Positions 1 to 10,100 of a stretch of DNA of 64,000 bases are shown one piece after another. The notes under the pieces are model-generated. The model was not told the DNA's origin. It searched no databases and saw only the letters and a list, made by a program, of their open reading frames with translations. How positions within the stretch are numbered: the first letter of the stretch is position 1; each line of letters opens with the position of its first letter. Source of the stretch: Mesorhizobium sp. DCY119 (GTDB taxonomy: Bacteria > Pseudomonadota > Alphaproteobacteria > Rhizobiales > Rhizobiaceae). Made by a program: the position numbers and the translations under genes. The stretch lies in NCBI RefSeq assembly GCF_003590645.1, contig NZ_CP031834.1:1116001-1180000 (forward strand), written 5' to 3'.

Positions 1-113
1 TTTCCGGAGCCCGAATTGCCCTGCACGAGCAGGCGGGTCGCCAGCAATTCCTCGAGGTCGAGCATAGCCGGCGTCCCGTTGGACGTCGCGCCCATATCGA
101 TGCCTACCTTCAT
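1..113 (-). CDS. HerA-like/DUF87 ATPase, N-terminal fragment
   Basis: Only the first 37 or so codons are in the window. The start is ATG at 111-113 read on the reverse strand, behind a strong GAGGAGG Shine-Dalgarno. The visible protein begins MKVGIDMGA and reaches GNSGSG, the first part of a Walker A P-loop, at the window edge. A P-loop preceded by LLVQGNSGSG near the N-terminus is typical of HerA/VirB4-like (DUF87) ATPases that act on DNA or on unknown substrates. The family call rests on this short stretch only. Confidence 0.55.
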   Translation of the reverse strand, partial: MKVGIDMGATSNGTPAMLDLEELLATRLLVQGNSGSG

Positions 114-285
114 TGCGCCTCCTCGACGCGCCGCATGATTCTCTTGTCCATTTTAGGGGTCTAGCACAGCGGGCGGGAACAGGCGTGACGGAGATTCAAG
201 CCTGAATTTTTAATGCTCTTAGCATTGCCGTGACGACGAATGGTGGCGGTTTTGCCGAAACCCACAGATGATCTTTTGCCATGAG

Positions 286-1035
286 CTAGGCGCTGCGCTT
301 GAAGCCTTCGCTGGCGACGAGCAGATTGCGCGTATAATCCTTGGCGACGCGGCGCGCGACGAGATCGGCTGCGGTCAGGCGTTCGACCTCTTCGCCATTC
401 TGCATGACCATCAGCCGGTCGCACATATGGGTGATGACCGCGAGATCGTGGCTGACCATGATGAAGGTCAGCTTGCGGTCGGCGCGAATCTGCTCAAGCA
501 GGTTCAGCACCTCGGCCTGCACCGAGGCATCAAGCGCAGATGTTGGCTCGTCGAGCAGCAGGATCGACGGTTCGAGGATCAGCGCACGGGCAATCGCGAT
601 GCGCTGGCGCTGGCCACCGGAAAGCTGGTGCGAATAGCGGAAGCGGAAACCGGAACCCAGTCCGACCTCGTCCAGCGCGCGCAGGATGCGCTTTTCGGTG
701 TCTTCGAAACCATGGATGGCTAAGGGCTCCAGCAGCAGGCGATCGACAGTCTGGCGCGGATGCAGCGAGCCGTATGGGTCCTGGAAAACCATCTGCACCT
801 GGCGGTAGAAAGCCTTGTCGCGCTTTCGCCCCAGCGGCTTGCCGTTGACGATGATGGTTCCGCCCGCGACCGGCGCGAGCCCTGCGACCGCGCGCAGCAG
901 CGTCGACTTGCCGGAGCCGGATTCGCCGACCAGCCCGAAGGATTCGCCCGAAGCGACAGTGAGGCTGACATCGTTCAGCGCGACGAAGCCGTCGAAGGTG
1001 ACGCGCAGCCGGTCCAGTTCAAGGGCTGCGGTCAT
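286..1035 (-). CDS. Peptide ABC transporter ATP-binding protein (DppF/OppF-like)
   Basis: This is the second ATPase of an inner-membrane peptide/nickel-class importer. A 249-residue protein with Walker [11 protein letters not shown]-loop, signature LSGGQRQRIAIARA and Walker [13 protein letters not shown] is visible. I chose ATG at 1035 because it overlaps the stop of the preceding ATPase gene as ATGA; the frame stays open upstream, but that stretch lies inside the neighbour. It lacks the long C-terminal Cys-containing oligopeptide-binding extension and is shorter than most DppF proteins (about 330 residues). It is the last gene of the operon. Confidence 0.88.
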   Translation of the reverse strand: MTAALELDRLRVTFDGFVALNDVSLTVASGESFGLVGESGSGKSTLLRAVAGLAPVAGGTIIVNGKPLGRKRDKAFYRQVQMVFQDPYGSLHPRQTVDRLLLEPLAIHGFEDTEKRILRALDEVGLGSGFRFRYSHQLSGGQRQRIAIARALILEPSILLLDEPTSALDASVQAEVLNLLEQIRADRKLTFIMVSHDLAVITHMCDRLMVMQNGEEVERLTAADLVARRVAKDYTRNLLVASEGFKRSA

Positions 1036-1865
1036 AGCGCCCATTCCGGCTTGCGGTCGAGAACGGGCAGCGGGTGCCTGTCGGCGTCGATCTGCGGCAT
1101 GCAATTGAGCAACCCGCGCGTATAGGGATGCTGGGCGTTGCCAAGCTCGGTCGCCGGCAGCTCTTCGACGATCCTGCCGGCATACATGACGATGACGCGG
1201 TCGCAGAAGGAGGAGACAAGCCGCAGATCGTGCGAAATGAAGATCAGGCCCATGCCGCGATCGCGCACGAGGCGGTCGAGAATGCCGAGCACCTCGAGCT
1301 GGACGGTGACGTCGAGTGCCGATGTCGGCTCGTCGGCGATCAGCAGTTCGGGTCCGGCGATCAGCATCATGGCGATCATGGCGCGCTGGCCCATGCCGCC
1401 GGAAACCTCATGCGGATAGAGCTTGTAAACCCGCTCGGGATCACGGATCTGCACGGCTTGCAGCATGTCCAGCGCCTGCTTGCGCGCCTCGGCCTTGCCG
1501 ACCTTCTCGTGGGTGCGCAAGGTCTCGACGATCTGCCGGCCGATGGTCATGACCGGGTCGAGCGAATATTTCGGGTCCTGCAGGACCATGGCGATGCGCT
1601 TGCCGCGCAAGGTGCGCCGCTCACGCGCCGGCACGCGCAGGAGGTCGATGCCGCTGAACTCCAGCTTTTTGGCCGAAATCTCCGCGTGCTCCGGCGTCAG
1701 GCCCATGATGGCTCGGCCGGTCTGCGACTTGCCGGAACCGCTCTCGCCGACGATGCCGAGCCGTTCCTTGCCGAGCGAGAAGGAAACACCCCGCACGGCC
1801 TCGATGACGCCGGTTCGGGTCGGGAAGCTGACGCGCAGGTCCTCGACTTCCAGCAGCGCGCTCAT
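1032..1865 (-). CDS. Peptide ABC transporter ATP-binding protein (DppD/OppD-like)
   Basis: This is the first of the paired ATPases that energise the peptide importer. It has 277 residues, with Walker [10 protein letters not shown], a signature stretch [14 protein letters not shown] (GGMGQR as in DppD/OppD), Walker [13 protein letters not shown] and the switch His in [11 protein letters not shown] at 1865 overlaps the stop of the upstream permease as ATGA. The frame remains open for a further kilobase upstream, but that part is an antisense-like shadow of the permease gene and is not protein. Translational coupling with both neighbours is likely. Confidence 0.88.
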   Translation of the reverse strand: MSALLEVEDLRVSFPTRTGVIEAVRGVSFSLGKERLGIVGESGSGKSQTGRAIMGLTPEHAEISAKKLEFSGIDLLRVPARERRTLRGKRIAMVLQDPKYSLDPVMTIGRQIVETLRTHEKVGKAEARKQALDMLQAVQIRDPERVYKLYPHEVSGGMGQRAMIAMMLIAGPELLIADEPTSALDVTVQLEVLGILDRLVRDRGMGLIFISHDLRLVSSFCDRVIVMYAGRIVEELPATELGNAQHPYTRGLLNCMPQIDADRHPLPVLDRKPEWAL

Positions 1866-2779
1866 TGGCTGCCTCCGCGCGGGTCGAGCGCGTCGCGCAG
1901 GCCGTCGCCGAGAAGGTTGAAGCCGAGGCTGACGATGAGGATGGCGAAACCGGGAGCGGCCGCCACCCACCACTGGTCGAGGATGAACAGGCGTCCCGCC
2001 GCGATCATCGCGCCCCATTCGGGCAGCGGCGGCTGTGCGCCGAGGCCGAGGAAGCCGAGGCCTGCGGCGGTGAGGATGATGCCGGCCATGTCCAGCGTGA
2101 CGCGCACGATAAGCGAGGAGACGCAGAGCGGCATGATGTGGCGCAGCACGATGCGCGTCGGCGATGCGCCCATGAGTTGCACGGCGGCGATGTAGTCGGA
2201 ATTGCGCACCGTCAGTGTTTCGGCCCGCGCGATGCGGGCATAGGGCGGCCACGAGGTGATGGCGATGGCGATGATGGCGTTGCCGATGCCGGGCCCGAGT
2301 GCTGCAACGAAGGCCAGTGCCAGCACCAGCTTGGGAAAGGCAAGGAAGATGTCGGTGATGCGCATCAGCACCGCATCGACCCAGCCGCCGGCATAGCCCG
2401 CGACCGTGCCAACCAGCAGGCCGATGGGGGCGGCAATGATGGCGACGAGGACGACGACCTGCAAGGTCAGCCGCGAGCCGTAGATGAGGCGCGAGAGGAT
2501 GTCGCGGCCCTGTCCGTCGGTGCCGAGCCAGTGATTGGCATCGGGAAACAGCAGGCGCGAATTGGCGAGATCGCCGATATAGGGGGAATAGGGCGCCAGC
2601 ACATCGGCCAGAGCCGCCACAAGGCACAGCGCGAGGATGATCAGCAGCCCGATAACGGCGAGCTTGTTGGCCGTGAAGCGCCGCCACGTCAGATAGGCGC
2701 GGCCGAGCCTTGCCTGCAGGCGCGAGGCCGGGCGCTCGGAAAGCAGCCAGTCGCGGCGGGATTGCATGGTTTCGCTCAT
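1862..2779 (-). CDS. Peptide ABC transporter permease (DppC-like)
   Basis: This 305-residue inner-membrane permease has an N-terminal cytoplasmic tail, a first membrane segment near residues 35-60, a periplasmic loop (HWLGTDGQGRDILSR, the typical DppC/OppC motif) and then five hydrophobic segments. An EAA-type loop is visible around AVQLMGASPTRIVLRHIMP. It overlaps the upstream permease and the downstream ATPase by 4 bp each. The loop motif HWLGTD...GRD is strongly diagnostic of the BinPro-transport DppC group. Confidence 0.88.
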   Translation of the reverse strand: MSETMQSRRDWLLSERPASRLQARLGRAYLTWRRFTANKLAVIGLLIILALCLVAALADVLAPYSPYIGDLANSRLLFPDANHWLGTDGQGRDILSRLIYGSRLTLQVVVLVAIIAAPIGLLVGTVAGYAGGWVDAVLMRITDIFLAFPKLVLALAFVAALGPGIGNAIIAIAITSWPPYARIARAETLTVRNSDYIAAVQLMGASPTRIVLRHIMPLCVSSLIVRVTLDMAGIILTAAGLGFLGLGAQPPLPEWGAMIAAGRLFILDQWWVAAAPGFAILIVSLGFNLLGDGLRDALDPRGGSQ

Positions 2780-3843
2780 CGTATCCGCGTCCTTGGGTCG
2801 AGTACGCGGTAGAGCAGGTCGGAGAACAAATTGAGCGCGATGAACACCGAGCCGATGACGAGCGTGCCGCCAAGCACTGCGTTCATGTCGGCGTTCTGCA
2901 GCGAATTGGTGATGTAGAGACCGAGGCCCGGCCAGGCGAAGACGGTTTCGGTCAGCACCGAGCCCTCAAGCAGGTTGGCATAGGACAGCGCGATCACCGT
3001 CACCAGCGGCACGGCGGCGTTGCGCAGCGCGTGGCCCCAGATGATGCGGGTTTCGGAAAGACCCTTGGCGCGCGCCGCGACGATGTATTCCTGCTGAAGT
3101 TCGTTGAGCATGAAGGAGCGCGTCATGCGGCTGATATAGGCGAGCGAAAAATAGCCGAGCAGCGAGGCGGGCAGGATGATGTGGGCGAAGATATCGCGAA
3201 ACGCCGCCCAGTCGCCGCGCAGGATCGAATCGAGGAGATAAAAGCCGGTGATCGGCGTGAAGGTGTATTCGAAGACGACGTCGATGCGGCCGGGTCCGGC
3301 GGTCCATCTCAGCCGCGCATAGAATACCAGCAGTCCCAGAAGCCCGAGCCAGAAGATCGGCACGGAATAGCCGACCAGCCCGATGACGCGCACGATCTGG
3401 TCGGCGATGCTGCCGCGCCTGACGGCGGCAAGCACGCCGAGCGGAATGCCGAACAGCGCGCCGATGATGGTGCCGAGCGAAGCCAGTTCCATGGTTGCCG
3501 GGAAGACGCGCCTTATGTCCGACATCACCGGGTTCGTGGTCAGCACCGAGGTGCCGAAATCACCCTGCAGCGCGCCTTTCACATAGAGGAAGAACTGCTG
3601 GTAGTAGGGCAGGTTCAGTCCCATCTCGATGCGCGTGCGCTCGACCACATGGGCCGGCGCGCGGTCGCCGACGATCGCCAGCACCGGGTCGATCGGGATG
3701 ACGCGGCCGATGAAGAAGGTGACGGCCAGAAGGCCAAGATAGGTCGTCACCACGATCACCACGAAACGGGCGATCGCAGCGGCGCGGGCGGAGGCGCGAC
3801 CGCTTTCGCGTTTCGCCTCCGCGCGTGTTTGCGTGTTGCTCAA
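2776..3843 (-). CDS. Peptide ABC transporter permease (DppB-like)
   Basis: This is a 355-residue DppB/OppB-type permease. After a polar N-terminus it has a membrane segment near residues 25-50, the characteristic region with VVERTRIEMGLNLPYYQQF, and five more membrane segments. The EAA loop reads EYIVAARAKGLSETRIIWGHALRNA. The start is TTG at 3841-3843, 22 bp after the binding-protein stop; no in-frame ATG lies close by. A short inverted repeat just upstream may lower permease expression relative to the binding protein. It ends with a 4-bp overlap into the next permease. Confidence 0.87.
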   Translation of the reverse strand: MSNTQTRAEAKRESGRASARAAAIARFVVIVVTTYLGLLAVTFFIGRVIPIDPVLAIVGDRAPAHVVERTRIEMGLNLPYYQQFFLYVKGALQGDFGTSVLTTNPVMSDIRRVFPATMELASLGTIIGALFGIPLGVLAAVRRGSIADQIVRVIGLVGYSVPIFWLGLLGLLVFYARLRWTAGPGRIDVVFEYTFTPITGFYLLDSILRGDWAAFRDIFAHIILPASLLGYFSLAYISRMTRSFMLNELQQEYIVAARAKGLSETRIIWGHALRNAAVPLVTVIALSYANLLEGSVLTETVFAWPGLGLYITNSLQNADMNAVLGGTLVIGSVFIALNLFSDLLYRVLDPRTRIR

Positions 3844-3844
3844 C

Positions 3845-3863
3845 GAACCGATCTTCTCGGTTC
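3845..3863 (-). other. Small hairpin between binding-protein and permease genes
   Basis: GAACCG and CGGTTC form 6-bp arms around a 7-nt loop in the 22-bp gap between the solute-binding protein stop and the TTG start of the first permease. Such hairpins often stabilise the binding-protein mRNA or reduce readthrough. That role is inferred here. Confidence 0.4.
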
Positions 3864-3865
3864 TA

Positions 3866-5506
3866 TTACTTCGAGACCGGTGCCAGGAAGTTGCTGTCGA
3901 AGCTCGGTCCGAGCTTGTAGTTCTTGACGTTGCCGCGCAGGCCGGCGACTTCCGTCTGCTGGAAGATCATCACGAAAGGGCTGGTCTCCAGCGATTCCTT
4001 CTGCAGCTTCTGGTACATTTCGGCGCGCTTGGCGTTGTCGCGTTCCAGAAGGGCTGCCTTGGTCTGCGCGGTCAGCTCCGGCACATCCCAGGAATTGCGC
4101 CAGGCCAGCGTCTTGGTGGCGGCGTCGTCCTTGTTGTCGGGATTGCTGGTGAAGGTTTCCGCATTGGAGTTCGGATCCCAGTAATCCATGCCCCACTGGC
4201 CGATATAGATGTCATGGTTGCGGGCGCGGTACTTGGTCAGCGTCTGCTTGCCGTCGCCGGGAATGATCTCCAGCTTGATGCCGGCCTGGCCGACGGTCTG
4301 CTGGATGGACTCGGCAATGCCGGTGACCGGCTGGCTGCTGCGCACGTCCATGGTGACGGAGAAGCCGTCCTTCAGGCCGGCCTTTTCCAGAAGCTCCTTG
4401 GCCTTGGCGACATCGAGCTTGAACGGCGCATCGTCGAGCGAACCGAGCACGCCCTTGGGCTGGTAGGTCTGGCGGATCTCGCCGATGCCCTTGATCAGCG
4501 TCGAGCCGATCGCGTCATAGTCGACCAGATATTTGAAGGCCTGGCGCACTTCCGGCTTGGCCAGCGTCTCGTTCTTCTGGTTCAGGCTGATGTAATAGAC
4601 CGTGCCCTTCGGTGCGCTGGTGGTGGCGAGCTTGTCGTTCTTGGAAACGGCATCAAGATCGCCGGGTTCGAGGTTGCGGGCAACGTCGATATCGCCGGTT
4701 TCCAGCATCAGCCGCTGCGTGGCGCTTTCCTTGACATGGCGATAGATGACACGGGCAAGTGCCGGCTTTTCGCCGTAGTAATTGTCGTTGCGCTCGAGAA
4801 CGAGCAGCTCATTGGCGCGCCAATCGCGGATCTTGAACGGGCCGGAACCGGCAAAGCCGGTCTTGAGCCAGCCATTGCCGAAATCGTTGTCGAATTTGTA
4901 GTCGTCGGTCGGCGTCACCGGCGCGACGTGTTCCAGCACCAGCTTCTTGTCGACGACTGCGCCGACGGTGGCGGTGAGGCAGTTGAGCACGAAGCTCGGC
5001 GCATAGGGTTTGTCGACGGTGAAGACGAAGGTGTTGGTGTCGGCGGCCTTGGCCTTTTCCGTCACGTTCTCGCCGGTCAGGCCGAACTGGGTGAGGATGA
5101 AGGCCGGGCTCTTGTCCATCTTGACGGCGCGCTCGAAGGACCAGGCGACGTCTTCGGCGGTGATGGGGTTGCCGGAAGCGAATTTGAGGCCGGGCTTGAG
5201 CTTGAAGGTATAGGTCAGGCCGTCGTCGGAAACGGTCCAGCTTTCGGCAATGCCGCCCTTGACCTTGGTGGTGTCGGCGATATCGAGGCGCACCAGCATG
5301 TCATAGGAATTGCCGATGAATTCCGCGGGGCTGATCTCGAAGGACTCACCCGGATCGAGCGTGATGGTGTCGTCGATGGCCCAAGCCAGAACCAGCGTGT
5401 CGGCCGGCGTCTCGGCGAATGAAGGAGCGGCGGAGAAGACCAGCATCGACATTGCCGCGCCGGCAAGCAGCGGGCGGAAGCGAGCGTTCATTTTTCCCAT
5501 CATCAT
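3866..5506 (-). CDS. Peptide ABC transporter substrate-binding protein (SBP_bac_5 family)
   Basis: This periplasmic binding protein delivers peptides (or a related ligand) to the permeases downstream. It has 546 residues, the normal size for DppA/OppA-type SBP_bac_5 proteins. A signal peptide is visible at about residues 1-31 (hydrophobic core GAAMSMLVFSAAPSFA, cleavage after AFA-like SFA/ET). The body contains the family landmark GLTYTFKLKPGLKFASGNPITAEDVAWSFER region. The first of several clustered ATGs (5506) has an AGGGAAC Shine-Dalgarno 8 nt upstream. It lies directly downstream of the dipeptidase gene, which supports a peptide ligand. Confidence 0.88.
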   Translation of the reverse strand: MMMGKMNARFRPLLAGAAMSMLVFSAAPSFAETPADTLVLAWAIDDTITLDPGESFEISPAEFIGNSYDMLVRLDIADTTKVKGGIAESWTVSDDGLTYTFKLKPGLKFASGNPITAEDVAWSFERAVKMDKSPAFILTQFGLTGENVTEKAKAADTNTFVFTVDKPYAPSFVLNCLTATVGAVVDKKLVLEHVAPVTPTDDYKFDNDFGNGWLKTGFAGSGPFKIRDWRANELLVLERNDNYYGEKPALARVIYRHVKESATQRLMLETGDIDVARNLEPGDLDAVSKNDKLATTSAPKGTVYYISLNQKNETLAKPEVRQAFKYLVDYDAIGSTLIKGIGEIRQTYQPKGVLGSLDDAPFKLDVAKAKELLEKAGLKDGFSVTMDVRSSQPVTGIAESIQQTVGQAGIKLEIIPGDGKQTLTKYRARNHDIYIGQWGMDYWDPNSNAETFTSNPDNKDDAATKTLAWRNSWDVPELTAQTKAALLERDNAKRAEMYQKLQKESLETSPFVMIFQQTEVAGLRGNVKNYKLGPSFDSNFLAPVSK

Positions 5507-5557
5507 CTTGGTTGTTCCCTGTTTTGTTGACGAAGTTATTATTCTTGTTAGGCGGCT

Positions 5558-6610
5558 TCAGTCCTCGTGCCAGGCGGAGCGCAGGACACGGAACCAGTTT
5601 TCGCGGCATAGTTTCGCCAGTTCCGCGCCACCATAGCCCGCGCCCTGCAAGGCGACAACGAGGTTCTGAAGGCCCGCCGCGGTGCCGATTTCCCTGGGGA
5701 TCAAGGCGCCGTCGAAGTCGGAGCCGATGGCGACGCCATCGATGCCGAGCTTGTCGACGAGATAGTCGATATGGCGGACCATGTCGGAGATCGGCGTGTC
5801 GGCGTTTTCCCGCCCGTCGGCGCGCAGCATGGTGACGGCGAAGTTCAGCCCGACCAGGCCGTTGCTTTCGCGGATGGCGTCGAGCTGTCTGTCGGTGAGG
5901 TTGCGCGCGACCGGGACCAGCGCATGCGGATTGGAATGGCTCGCCACCAGCGGCTGGTCGCTCAGCTTGGCGACGTCCCAGAAGCCTTTTTCGGTGATGT
6001 GCGACAGGTCGATCATGATGCCGAGGCGATTGCATTCGCGAACCAGCTGGCAGCCGGCGTCTGTCAGGCCGGGGCCGGTGTCCGGGCTCATCGGATAGGC
6101 GAAGGGCACGCCATGGCCGAACACATTGTTGCGGCTCCAGACCGGCCCGAGCGAACGCAGGCCGGCGGCGTAGAACACTTCCAGCGCGGCGAGATCCGGT
6201 CCGATCGCCTCGCAGCCTTCCATGTGCAACACGGCGGCGAAAGCTTCGTCGGCCAGCGCATTGTCGATATCGGCCATGGTGCGGCAGAGACGCCAGGCGC
6301 CGGCGCGCTCAAGCTTCAACGCGACCGCCGCCATTTCCAGTGCGATGTCGAGTGAGGGGGAACGTTCGAGCGGCTTGGAAAGCGGGGTCACATAGCTGCC
6401 GTCGGCGCCCGGTTCCTTCAGCACCAGATGACCGGAGGGAATGTAGATCGCGCACAGGCCGCCGGCGAGTCCGCCGGCACGGGCGCGGGGCAGATCGATA
6501 TGGCCTTTGGCCGTGCCCTTGGCGAACTCGGTGACAGCGTCGCCGCCGTCCTTTTCATGCCGCCAGAGGCGAAGCAGAACGTCGTTGTGACCGTCGAAGA
6601 CTGCGTGCAT
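5558..6610 (-). CDS. Membrane dipeptidase (peptidase family M19)
   Basis: This zinc dipeptidase, related to renal dipeptidase, hydrolyses dipeptides. Visible metal and active-site motifs are H8-x-D10 in FDGHND, the Glu in HMEGCEAIG, the His in DLSHITEKGFWDV, SHSNPHALV, and the Asp in IGSDFDG. The protein is about 350 residues, normal for the family, and has no signal peptide, so it is probably cytoplasmic. I chose ATG 6610 (AGGG-type Shine-Dalgarno) over upstream in-frame codons because MHAVFDGHND starts at the conserved N-terminus. As the first gene before the peptide ABC operon, it would process imported dipeptides. Confidence 0.9.
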   Translation of the reverse strand: MHAVFDGHNDVLLRLWRHEKDGGDAVTEFAKGTAKGHIDLPRARAGGLAGGLCAIYIPSGHLVLKEPGADGSYVTPLSKPLERSPSLDIALEMAAVALKLERAGAWRLCRTMADIDNALADEAFAAVLHMEGCEAIGPDLAALEVFYAAGLRSLGPVWSRNNVFGHGVPFAYPMSPDTGPGLTDAGCQLVRECNRLGIMIDLSHITEKGFWDVAKLSDQPLVASHSNPHALVPVARNLTDRQLDAIRESNGLVGLNFAVTMLRADGRENADTPISDMVRHIDYLVDKLGIDGVAIGSDFDGALIPREIGTAAGLQNLVVALQGAGYGGAELAKLCRENWFRVLRSAWHED

Positions 6611-6772
6611 GGGCAACCCTTTTTGCATGGATGATGCAAATGGTTCGGGCAAGATCAAGAGATATCGGCGCGCCGCCTTTACTGGCTCGACCGAAACAAG
6701 CCGGCTGGTCTCACTGCCGTTGCGTCAATGCCGCGCCGGTATCTGCACGAGCGCGGCAAAGCAAAAGGCTGC

Positions 6773-7018
6773 TCAGTCCTCTTCATCGTCGGTTGCGGAT
6801 GCCCAGGAATGTGGGTTGATCTTCTTCTGCGTGCTGGAATCGGTGAATGCCCACCAGCCCACATCGTTCTCGTCTCCCTCGCCGCCAAGCGCCTTCAGCA
6901 TCTCGGCCGAGCGATACTGGGCGATGGATTCGTTCTCCTGCCCGTCGGCGTCTTTCCAGAAGACGCGGACCTTGCTGCCGTTTTTCGGCGCAGTGGCGAT
7001 AGGCTTGGGATTCGGCAT
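6773..7018 (-). CDS. Conserved hypothetical protein, 81 residues
   Basis: This is a small acidic protein with no recognised catalytic motif. It starts MPNPKPIATAPKNGS and ends in an acidic tail DDEED. The PIATAPK-G-VRVFW opening resembles small proteins found sporadically in alphaproteobacteria and phages. I chose ATG 7018 because AGGAGG lies at ideal spacing; the frame extends 23 codons upstream without a good ribosome site. It stands alone, divergent from the hybrid kinase. Function unknown. Confidence 0.6.
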   Translation of the reverse strand: MPNPKPIATAPKNGSKVRVFWKDADGQENESIAQYRSAEMLKALGGEGDENDVGWWAFTDSSTQKKINPHSWASATDDEED

Positions 7019-7192
7019 CTTTGTTCCTCCTGATGTCCGCATGAAGGTAAGGCCGAATTCGCGAATGGCAATCGGGTCGTTCATCACTGTGAAGGCTGGT
7101 TAAGGTTAGTCGATCGTTAAAACTTGTCGGGCACATTCCAGCGACGGGACGACCGCGGGGGCGGTCGGCGATGGATTCGCGGTGGGGTAACT

Positions 7193-10100
7193 ATGCTGGA
7201 TATCGTAGGCGCGGGAGTTTCGCCGGGAATGGGCGAATTGGCGTCAGACCTCGAGCGGGTCCTCGATTCCATGAAGATGGGCGTCGTGCTTGTCGACGCC
7301 GACCTCAACGCGCTGGTCGTCAACACGGAATTCTACAAGCTCTGGAAAATGACGCCGGACGATATCGGCGTCGGTTCATCGTTTCGGGCGGTGATGGACT
7401 TCAACCGTCACAACGGCATCTACGACGTCAACGACGAGAAGTGGGAAAGCTACGTCGCCTATCGGCTGAATGAAATCCGCGCCGGCGATGTCGCCCCGCG
7501 CGAATTCAAGCGCGCCGACGGCTGCACCATGATCTATTCGGTGACGGCACTTTCCGGCGGCAAGCGCCTCGTTTCCTACTACGACATCACCGAGATGAAG
7601 GAGCGTGAACAGCGGCTCGCCGAGACGGTGGAAAAGACCCGCCTGTCCGAAGCCGTCATCAACGGCATCAAGGACCCGATCTTCGTCAAGGACGCAGACC
7701 TGCGCTTCGTCTTCGTCAACGAGGCGTTTTCGACCCTGTTCGGCAGGAAGCCGCAGGACATGCTGGGAAAGGTCGGCGCTGATTTCTTTGCCGCCGAACA
7801 GGCCGAAGGCTTCGAGGACAGCGAGCGCCATGTGCTGCTCACCGGCCAGCCCTACGAAGTCGAGGAGAATTTCGAGTTTCTCGGCAAGGCCAAGTCGCGC
7901 ATCGTGCGCAAGAACCGCGTCAGCGTCGACAGCGGCAAGAATTTCGTTGCCGGCTTTCTTTTCGATGTGACGGATATCAAGTCGCGCGAGAACGAAGCCG
8001 ACGAGGCGCGCCGGCGACTGGCCAGTGTGCTGGAATCGCTGCCGGCAGGTGTCATCATCTACGATCGCCACGACAAGTTCGTGCTGGCAAACCGCAAGCT
8101 GCAGGCTTCGCTGCCGGGCATGGCGGCTGCCTGGGTGCCTGGCTGCACGCTGCGTGAGGCAATCGAACTGGCGCATCATGTCGGCTATTTCCGGCAAAGC
8201 GAAGATCCCGAGCTGGATGCGCTTTATGACAGCGATCCCGACGGCTGGGTGCGGCGTTATATGGGGCGCTACCACGTCAAACATTTGGCGGCAGAGCGCA
8301 TCAACCCGGATGGGCGCTGGTTCCAGACATTCGACATGCGCATGGACGACGGCACCTATATCGGCGTGCGCGTCGACATTACGGAATTGAAGACGCGCGA
8401 AAAGGCGCTGCGCGACAGCATGCGCCAGATCGATCTCTTCCGGCATGTTCTCGATGAATTGCCGGTCTCGACCTACGTCAAGAATGCCGACCTGACTTTC
8501 GAGTTCGTCAACAAGGCCTGGAGCACCATCACCGGGGTTTCGCAGCAGGCGGCAATCGGGCGAAGCGACCGCGATTTCTTCGGCGAGGAAGGTGAGGGTT
8601 TCGCCGAGCGCGATCTCGACGTTCTGCGCAGCGGCAAGCTGAACGAGACCGAGGAGGTGCTGACCCATTCCGACGGCACCGTGCGCCAGCTTTACGCCAA
8701 GAAAAGCCGGCTTGTTTCCATCGATGGCTCCGTGCATCTCATCGGCTCCAGCACCGATGTCACCGAGCTGAAGGAGCGTGAGGCCGAGCTTGAAGAGGCC
8801 CAGCGCCGGGCCGTTCTGGCCGACCGTGCGAAATCGGAATTCCTCGCCAATATGAGCCATGAAATCCGCACGCCGATGAATGGCGTGCTTGGCATGGCCG
8901 AGCTGCTGGCAAAGTCCGACCTCGACCCGAAGCAGAAGACGTTTACCGACATCATCGTGAAATCGGGCAATGCGCTGCTGACCATCATCAACGACATTCT
9001 CGACTTCTCCAAGATCGATGCCGGGCAGCTGGTGCTCGATCCAGCACCCTTCAATCTGGCCGAAGCCATCGAGGATGTCGCCACGCTGGTGTCGACGCGG
9101 GCCAAGGAAAAAGACCTCGAACTGATCGTGCGTGTCGCGCCCAATCTCTACGATCTGTTTGTCGGCGACGTCGGCCGCATTCGCCAGATCATCACCAATC
9201 TGGTCGGCAACGCCGTCAAGTTCACGGATTCCGGCCATGTGCTGATCGACGTGACCGGCGAGACGGTGGACGGTATCGCCAGTCTGCGCATTGCGGTGAC
9301 CGATACGGGCATCGGCATTCCGGCAGACAAGCTGAAGCAGGTGTTCGAGAAATTCAGCCAGGTCGATGCCTCGTCGACAAGGCGCCATGAAGGCACCGGC
9401 CTCGGCCTTGCCATCACCTCGCGGCTTGTCGGTCTTATGGACGGTGACATCGGCGTCGAAAGCACCGAGGGCAAGGGCTCTACCTTCTGGTTCACGCTGT
9501 CCCTGCCCAATGCGGGACGGCCGGAAGGCCGCAAGGTGACGCCGGTCGACGTCACCGGCGCGCGCATCCTCATCGTCGATGACAATGCGGTCAACCGCTC
9601 GATCCTGATCGAGCAGATGGCGTCCTGGACCTTCGATGCCTGTGCTGCGCAGAGCGGCGAGGAAGGGCTGAAGGTGCTGCATGCGGCTGCAACCCTCGGC
9701 GTTCCTGTCGATTGCGTGGTGCTCGACTATCAGATGCCAAACATGTCGGGCGCTGAAATGGCGCGCATCGTGCGCAACACGCCCGGCCTCGCAAACACGC
9801 CGATCGTCATGCTGACATCGGTCGACCAATCGCTCGTCAATGCCAGCTATCGCGATCTGGCGATCGACGCGCAGCTCATCAAGCCGGCGCGTTCCTCGAC
9901 GCTTCTCGAAGCCCTGGTCTCGACCATACAGCGCCGGCGCAGCGCCTATTTTGCCGGCGAACCAAGGCGCGGCGCCGTTGCCGATGTTGCGGCGAAGCCG
10001 GTGTCCCAGCCTGCCGTCAGCCTGCGGACGCGCAGCCGGCCAGTCAGCTCGGCCGAGCACAGGCTCGATATCCTCGTGGCCGAAGACAATGAGGTCAACC

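Noticed and set aside
1866-2873. Possible N-terminal extension of the DppD-like ATPase
   Set aside because: The extra stretch is Arg/Pro/His-rich and lies out of frame over the permease gene; ATG 1865 overlaps the permease stop as expected in the operon.
3833-5422. Forward open frame opposite the peptide-binding protein
   Set aside because: Antisense shadow rich in Gly/Val/Leu/Asp. The reverse frame has a signal peptide and family motifs.
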